Shown piece by piece: positions 5,370-8,362 of a stretch of DNA of 8,362 nucleotides (positions are counted from its first letter, which is position 1; each line of letters starts with the position of its first letter). Under the pieces are notes generated by a model. That model saw only the letters and a program-made list of their open reading frames with translations. It did no database searches and was not told where the DNA came from. The translations under genes were made by a program, and so were the position numbers. Source of the stretch: Spirochaetaceae bacterium (GTDB lineage: Bacteria; Spirochaetota; Spirochaetia; Treponematales; Breznakiellaceae); the NCBI GenBank assembly GCA_031257995.1, contig JAIRNN010000313.1, positions 1 through 8,362 of the forward strand. The letters are read 5' to 3'.

Positions 5370-6002
5370 ATGAAAAAAGTGATTTCCATTATGACGGTTG
5401 CCGTTGTTGTTACGACAGCGGCTTGGGCACAGGGCTTCGCGCTGAGCGCGGGGGGCGGCGGCTTGCTGGCCGGCGATTTCACGGGAGGGGTCAAAGGTGA
5501 CGGTTACAGCGTGACCTATCCCTATTTCGGCGGCGGCGGTTTTGCCTACTTTGACGCGACCTACGCGGAAGTGTCGGTAGGATTCTTTGTCGGCGGCGGC
5601 GATATGGTGATGAAAGGAGGCGGTACCGAGGAGAAGAAACCGTGGACGCTATCCAGCCTCAACTTGGGGCTGCTTGGAAAGTATCCCATCGCGCTCTCGG
5701 ATGCGCTGACGCTCTTTCCTGCGGTAGGCATTGAGTACCAAGTGGTATTGTCTGCCAAGGTGGACGGAGAAACGGTTAAAAACAAGGGTGGCGATGATGC
5801 TGCTGGCGATTTCAGCGCGCTTTGGATCAAGGCCGGTGTCGGGCTCGACGTTCAGCTCACAAGTAAACTCTACTTTCGCGGCGAGGCGCTTTTCGGTGTC
5901 CGTTTAGCCAACAAGTTTGAGAAAGATCGGGCCGAAGGGGACATAAAAACCAAGCTCGGCCTTGGCCCAACGGTCAAACTCGGGGTGGGTTACAAGTTCT
6001 AA
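5370..6002 (+). CDS. Small outer-membrane beta-barrel protein (copy 2)
   Basis: 210 residues, paralogous to the protein at 4019-4633. The signal peptide MKKVISIMTVAVVVTTAAWA ends in an AWA-Q site, a clean signal peptidase I motif, better than in copy 1. The Gly-rich mature chain ends KLGVGYKF with the C-terminal Phe expected of barrel proteins. Shared blocks include DATYAE.SVGF, KPWTLSS, LSDAL.LFPA.GIEYQ and RGEALFG.RLANK. Surface-loop-like stretches differ and one is longer (KNKGGDDAAG, about residues 137-146). AGGAGGG (5356-5362) seven bases before the ATG is a better ribosome-binding site than that of copy 1. The first 40 bases upstream match those of copy 1, but further upstream lies the insert with its own promoter, so the copies may be regulated differently. 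Function is unknown. Confidence 0.8.
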   Translation: MKKVISIMTVAVVVTTAAWAQGFALSAGGGGLLAGDFTGGVKGDGYSVTYPYFGGGGFAYFDATYAEVSVGFFVGGGDMVMKGGGTEEKKPWTLSSLNLGLLGKYPIALSDALTLFPAVGIEYQVVLSAKVDGETVKNKGGDDAAGDFSALWIKAGVGLDVQLTSKLYFRGEALFGVRLANKFEKDRAEGDIKTKLGLGPTVKLGVGYKF

Positions 6003-6018
6003 ACGGCTGGAGTCCCGA

Positions 6019-6096
6019 CTCATATCCGGCAATGCCGCCGAGTGTGAGCAAGCGCCGTTCCCAGACAGCAAGTCTGGGAACGGCGCACCGTTTTTT
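6019..6096 (+). terminator. Double-hairpin intrinsic terminator after barrel copy 2
   Basis: A weaker stem (6019-6030 with 6037-6048, 11 of 12 pairs including two G-T) precedes a perfect 15-bp stem: GCGCCGTTCCCAGAC (6052-6066) with GTCTGGGAACGGCGC (6072-6086), loop AGCAA. Then come ACCG and six T (6091-6096). It is homologous to the terminator after copy 1, with the second stem stronger and the first decayed. Confidence 0.9.
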
Positions 6097-6202
6097 CTTG
6101 TCTCCCATCTCTTGCCAAAATCCATACAGGATCAAGCCCTTTTGGGGGAATGGAAAATGGATAATTGAAAATGACACTCGCCTCATTCCCTGTGGAGGGG
6201 AT
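6097..6202. other. Intergenic DNA between the terminator and the inverted repeat
   Basis: No gene is visible. It has the 15-mer GATAATTGAAAATGA (6160-6174) shared with 491-505. The phrase CTCTTGCCAAA near 6110 resembles CCCTTGCCAAA near 6382, just before the next gene. Frames open across this region are not supported by a ribosome-binding site or by conserved protein motifs. Confidence 0.5.
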
Positions 6203-6377
6203 GGGGTTTTAGGGGCGGATCCCGGGACGATGTCCTTTGGAGAGGGGGATAGCGTAAGACGGGGCCTATTGCATTTATCTGTGGTGGAGCATTTTTGGGG
6301 CCCACGCCGTGTCGCAGAAATGCCAAAACACGCTCAATGTTTCGCGTACAGCATTGGGCATCCCCCTCTTTATCTCT
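6203..6377 (+). repeat. Left arm of long inverted repeat flanking the 537-residue gene
   Basis: Runs from GGGGTTTTAGGGG (6203-6215) to TATCTCT (6371-6377). It matches the reverse complement of 8036-8244 in the same order: GGAGAGGGGG, TAGCGTAAGAC, a 28-base core at 6261-6288 with one mismatch, GCTCAATGTTTCGCG (6332-6346), ATTGGG and TCCCCCT. Compared with the right arm it lacks about 44 bases after GCGTAAGAC and has a different sequence at 6216-6238. The two arms are clearly related but diverged. Confidence 0.85.
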
Positions 6378-6383
6378 CATCCC

Positions 6384-6412
6384 TTGCCAAAGCCCGCCCT
6401 TTTGATTATATT
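6384..6412 (+). promoter_or_regulatory. Promoter of the 537-residue gene
   Basis: TTGCCA (6384-6389, one mismatch to consensus) and TATATT (6407-6412, one or two mismatches) are 17 bases apart. Six bases, TGACGG, separate the -10 box from the GTG start at 6419. The expected transcription start coincides with the start codon, predicting a leaderless mRNA. The -35 lies just beyond the left arm of the inverted repeat. Confidence 0.6.
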
Positions 6413-6418
6413 TGACGG

Positions 6419-8032
6419 GTGGAAAGCTCTAACGAAAGAACCAATGCGGACGCTCAGGTTGCGGGCGGCGAATTCCCTGAAGACGAGTTTCCCGGCGGTG
6501 ACGCGCTGCTGGAAGAGGAGATTATCGACGCGGTTGCGGCGGAACGCGGAGAGGGGGGCGGCTTTGCGCCTATAAAAAAGCATTTTGAGGAAACGGGCCA
6601 CAAGGCGTTTGACGATCCGGCGTATTACAAGACGGCTCTTGGCGGGGGCGGTGATCTCGTTCAGCGGCTGCATACGGTATTCCAAAAGTTGCTCCAAACG
6701 AAGGATCCTAAGGACCGCTCCCAGTTCCGTATGCAGATTAGTCCGGTGTTCTGGGAATATATGGGGGTTCTCGCCCGCCAAACCATTCTGTCGATGCCCG
6801 ACCCCAAGCGGTTTTTGCTCCGTTTCGCGCTGCTCCATCCGGGGGTTCTCTCTGCCAACCATCGGCAACTGTTTTCTACTATTATAAGGAAAAACCGCAC
6901 GAATGAACCGGTGTACTATTTGGACGAATGGTTTGCTGAGATCGGACGCGGTGATATCCGTCCTTCGTCTACCGACGAAGTGCGCGTCTTCCGTAGAAAT
7001 ACGGAAGTGCATCTGAAAGAGCTGCACGAAAAGGCTCGCGGGAAACTCGAAGGCGCAAAGGGGATGATTCTCCTTAAAGACAAGGAGCGGTTCGGCATGG
7101 ATGCCCGGATCAAAGATCAAATCGCCGCGCTCACGACGCATACTCCCTCGCGGGTTTTTGCCAATGTGTCCGACCGTTATACCGACTCGCAACGGAAGCT
7201 ATTTACCGAGATTCAGGATTTGATGCGGGGTATGATCAGGGTTGACCGTGAGATCGAAGGCTTGTTGCGCGACATCGAAAATGCGGAGTCCGATGTTGAC
7301 GCGCTGTCCGGTAAACTCACGCTAAGCGGTAAGGCGGTAACGGCAATCGATACCGGGGCGATCGACGGTGAATTCCAGACGATCCGTCAGATGGTCAAGA
7401 TGAGTGTCGGCCGCCGAGGAAACGCTTTTCCCATTCTTTCGAGCGAGTACTTTCATTGTCTCCCGAACGGCATCGGGACGCGGGAAAACGTGATCAGTGT
7501 GCTGTCGTGGATCGAGAGCATCGACGAGGAAGCCTATATCCGTATTCACCGAAAACAGGTTGAACGCATCGTACCCTACGTGATCCTCGTGCCCTCTTAC
7601 GGTGATTTCGGTTTTTGTTGGGAGCCCTTTGAGCGTTTGAACAAGGCGACAAGCCGGGGCCGTATTGTCATTCCCATGTATCCCAAGAACCTCACCGTCG
7701 CGGTTCTCCTAGCTGTAGCCGATCTCCGCTGGCAGGCCGCTAAAGAAAAGGCTTCCTACTACTGGATGGAGGAGGGGCTTACCGGCAACTACTACCAATG
7801 GTTTGCCAAGCAAAAAGTGCGTGGCGACATCAAAGGCTATTTTATGCAGGACTATTTTTTCTGGATGACGAAGGAGAGTGAGGGCATCCAGAAACTGGAC
7901 AAAGAGTTGCGCGGCATTTTCTGGCGTTATATGCCGTTCACCCGGCGGGTAAAGGAGAGGCTCAAGAGCCGCAACCTCGTCTATCAGGAGTTGTATCAGC
8001 GCGACCTGAACCGGGCGATATCCGACTTATAA
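6419..8032 (+). CDS. Conserved-looking soluble protein of unknown function (537 residues)
   Basis: I do not recognise a family. The GTG at 6419 is the only early start: an in-frame TGA lies at 6413-6415 and the next in-frame ATG is over 300 bases downstream. There is no Shine-Dalgarno, and the -10 box ends six bases upstream. The protein has no signal peptide or membrane segment. Its parts are an acidic, Gly-rich N-terminus (1-48), a helical region (50-200) with FWEYMGVLARQTILSMPDPKRFLLRF, a charged, probably coiled-coil stretch (~200-305), and a Trp/Tyr-rich C-terminal domain (~325-537) with SSEYFHCLPNGIGTRENV, VPYVILVPSYGDFGFCWEPF, RIVIPMYPKNLTVAVLLAV and YYWMEEGLTGNYYQWF. That last domain looks globular and is the best target for remote homology search. 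Codon use looks like its neighbours and the frame is intact, so it is a real gene. It stands alone between two arms of an inverted repeat. Confidence 0.85.
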   Translation: MESSNERTNADAQVAGGEFPEDEFPGGDALLEEEIIDAVAAERGEGGGFAPIKKHFEETGHKAFDDPAYYKTALGGGGDLVQRLHTVFQKLLQTKDPKDRSQFRMQISPVFWEYMGVLARQTILSMPDPKRFLLRFALLHPGVLSANHRQLFSTIIRKNRTNEPVYYLDEWFAEIGRGDIRPSSTDEVRVFRRNTEVHLKELHEKARGKLEGAKGMILLKDKERFGMDARIKDQIAALTTHTPSRVFANVSDRYTDSQRKLFTEIQDLMRGMIRVDREIEGLLRDIENAESDVDALSGKLTLSGKAVTAIDTGAIDGEFQTIRQMVKMSVGRRGNAFPILSSEYFHCLPNGIGTRENVISVLSWIESIDEEAYIRIHRKQVERIVPYVILVPSYGDFGFCWEPFERLNKATSRGRIVIPMYPKNLTVAVLLAVADLRWQAAKEKASYYWMEEGLTGNYYQWFAKQKVRGDIKGYFMQDYFFWMTKESEGIQKLDKELRGIFWRYMPFTRRVKERLKSRNLVYQELYQRDLNRAISDL

Positions 8033-8035
8033 GAG

Positions 8036-8244
8036 AAGAGATAGGAAGCAAGGGGGACACCCAATACCACGCGCGAAACATTGAGCGCGTTTCTGCCATT
8101 TCCTGCGGCACGGTGCCCGAAAAATATTCCACCACAGATAAATGCAACAGGCCCCGTCTCCCCCTTCGCTCCAGTCCGCCGCCCGCAAGCGGGCTTAGGG
8201 TCTTACGCTACCCCCTCTCCTAGGGGTTTCACCCCTAAAACCCC
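8036..8244 (-). repeat. Right arm of long inverted repeat flanking the 537-residue gene
   Basis: The reverse complement of this stretch aligns with 6203-6377. The core is 8128-8155, and the outer end is CCCCTAAAACCCC (8232-8244). It has about 44 extra bases (roughly 8158-8201) containing the box CTCCCCCTTCGCTCCAG, also present at 2627-2642, and a GCCCGC/GCGGGC hairpin. A GGGG-TTTCA-CCCC hairpin (8223-8235) replaces the unrelated DNA at the matching place in the left arm. It begins right after the stop of the 537-residue gene and may act as its transcript end, though no T-run is present. Confidence 0.85.
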
Positions 8245-8362
8245 GTATTAATCACGGCTTTAATCACAGAAAACCGCAGATTACGAAGATCAGTATAGAT
8301 GAACACGGATAAAGAGGATCATAGGGTGAAGAATCCGTATCCATCCATGTCATCGGTGTTCA
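8245..8362. repeat. Dispersed intergenic repeat of the AATCTGCGGTTTTCTGTG type
   Basis: Read on the minus strand it contains ATCCGTGTTCATCTATACTG, then AATCTGCGGTTTTCTGTGAT. I recognise this wording as a recurrent non-coding repeat in unrelated bacterial and metagenomic genomes, from memory and not checked. Within the window TGAACACGGAT (8300-8310) and ATCGGTGTTCA (8352-8362) form an inverted pair with one mismatch, and TTAATCAC occurs twice near 8248-8268. No gene is visible and the element probably continues past the edge. Confidence 0.5.

Larger units (their letters stand above)
3907..6096 (+). repeat. Tandem duplication: peptidase 3' tail + barrel gene + terminator
   Basis: Unit 1 runs from CTCACCCC at 3907, inside the peptidase gene, through the first barrel gene to its terminator (about 4726). 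Unit 2 begins with the same CTCACCCC at 4727, abutting that terminator, and repeats the order: degraded peptidase tail (4727-4800), the shared leader GATTCCCCTGTAAAAATA (3979 and 5332), the second barrel gene and its terminator (to 6096). Unit 2 is split by about 530 bp of DNA absent from unit 1. Without that insert the two units have nearly equal length, about 820 and 840 bp. The peptidase tail in unit 2 shows that the unit 1 order is ancestral. Confidence 0.85.

Noticed and set aside
6032..6415. 127-codon plus-strand ORF, and minus-strand frames, over the left repeat arm
   Set aside because: It crosses the terminator and repeat DNA. Indels between the two repeat arms break any shared frame, so coding selection is not supported.
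6377..7192. 271-codon open frame on the minus strand
   Set aside because: It is antisense to the 537-residue gene, with low-complexity Arg/Pro/Leu-rich sequence typical of shadow frames in GC-rich DNA and no recognisable motif. Similar antisense frames over the HD-GYP and peptidase genes were rejected for the same reason.
1..8362. CRISPR array, prophage, toxin-antitoxin or other defence system
   Set aside because: No regularly spaced direct repeats with spacers, no phage or integrase genes and no known defence motifs were seen on either strand.

Overview
The window looks like a stretch of a spirochaete chromosome, most likely a Treponema-type organism of the termite-gut kind. This is inferred from style rather than from a diagnostic gene: moderately GC-rich coding DNA, signal-peptide beta-barrel proteins with a C-terminal Phe, a tsaB/HD-GYP gene pair, and intergenic DNA crowded with hairpin-forming mosaic repeats. 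All clear genes are on the + strand except one tRNA.

Layout. 1-374: the C-terminal end of a flavodoxin, translationally coupled to a 41-codon lipoprotein ORF that looks truncated. 598-671: tRNA-Arg(CCG) on the minus strand, whose promoter overlaps that of the divergent tsaB. 692-2589: tsaB (t6A tRNA modification), then a PAS-like/HD-GYP protein (predicted cyclic-di-GMP phosphodiesterase), probably one operon. 2590-2868: hairpin-rich repeat DNA. 2869-4005: an M20 metallopeptidase/amidohydrolase. 4019-4633 and 5370-6002: two paralogous small outer-membrane beta-barrel proteins, each followed by a strong intrinsic terminator. 6419-8032: a 537-residue soluble protein of unknown function with a GTG start. 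8036-8362: repeat DNA.

The two barrel genes came from a tandem duplication that also copied the last ~100 bp of the peptidase gene; the decayed copy of that tail is at 4727-4800. Between this tail and the second barrel gene lies about 530 bp of unrelated, partly AT-rich DNA. It carries the best promoter in the window, a perfect Shine-Dalgarno sequence, a 37-codon GTG ORF and an 11-base poly-C tract. One extra C would extend that ORF to a stop overlapping the start codon of the second barrel gene, so a phase-variable, translationally coupled switch is possible. It is unproven.

The 537-residue gene sits between two related ~175-210 bp repeats in inverted orientation. Both tsaB and this gene have a -10 box ending six bases before the start codon and no Shine-Dalgarno sequence, which predicts leaderless mRNAs. 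No CRISPR array, transposase, phage gene or recognisable defence system was seen.
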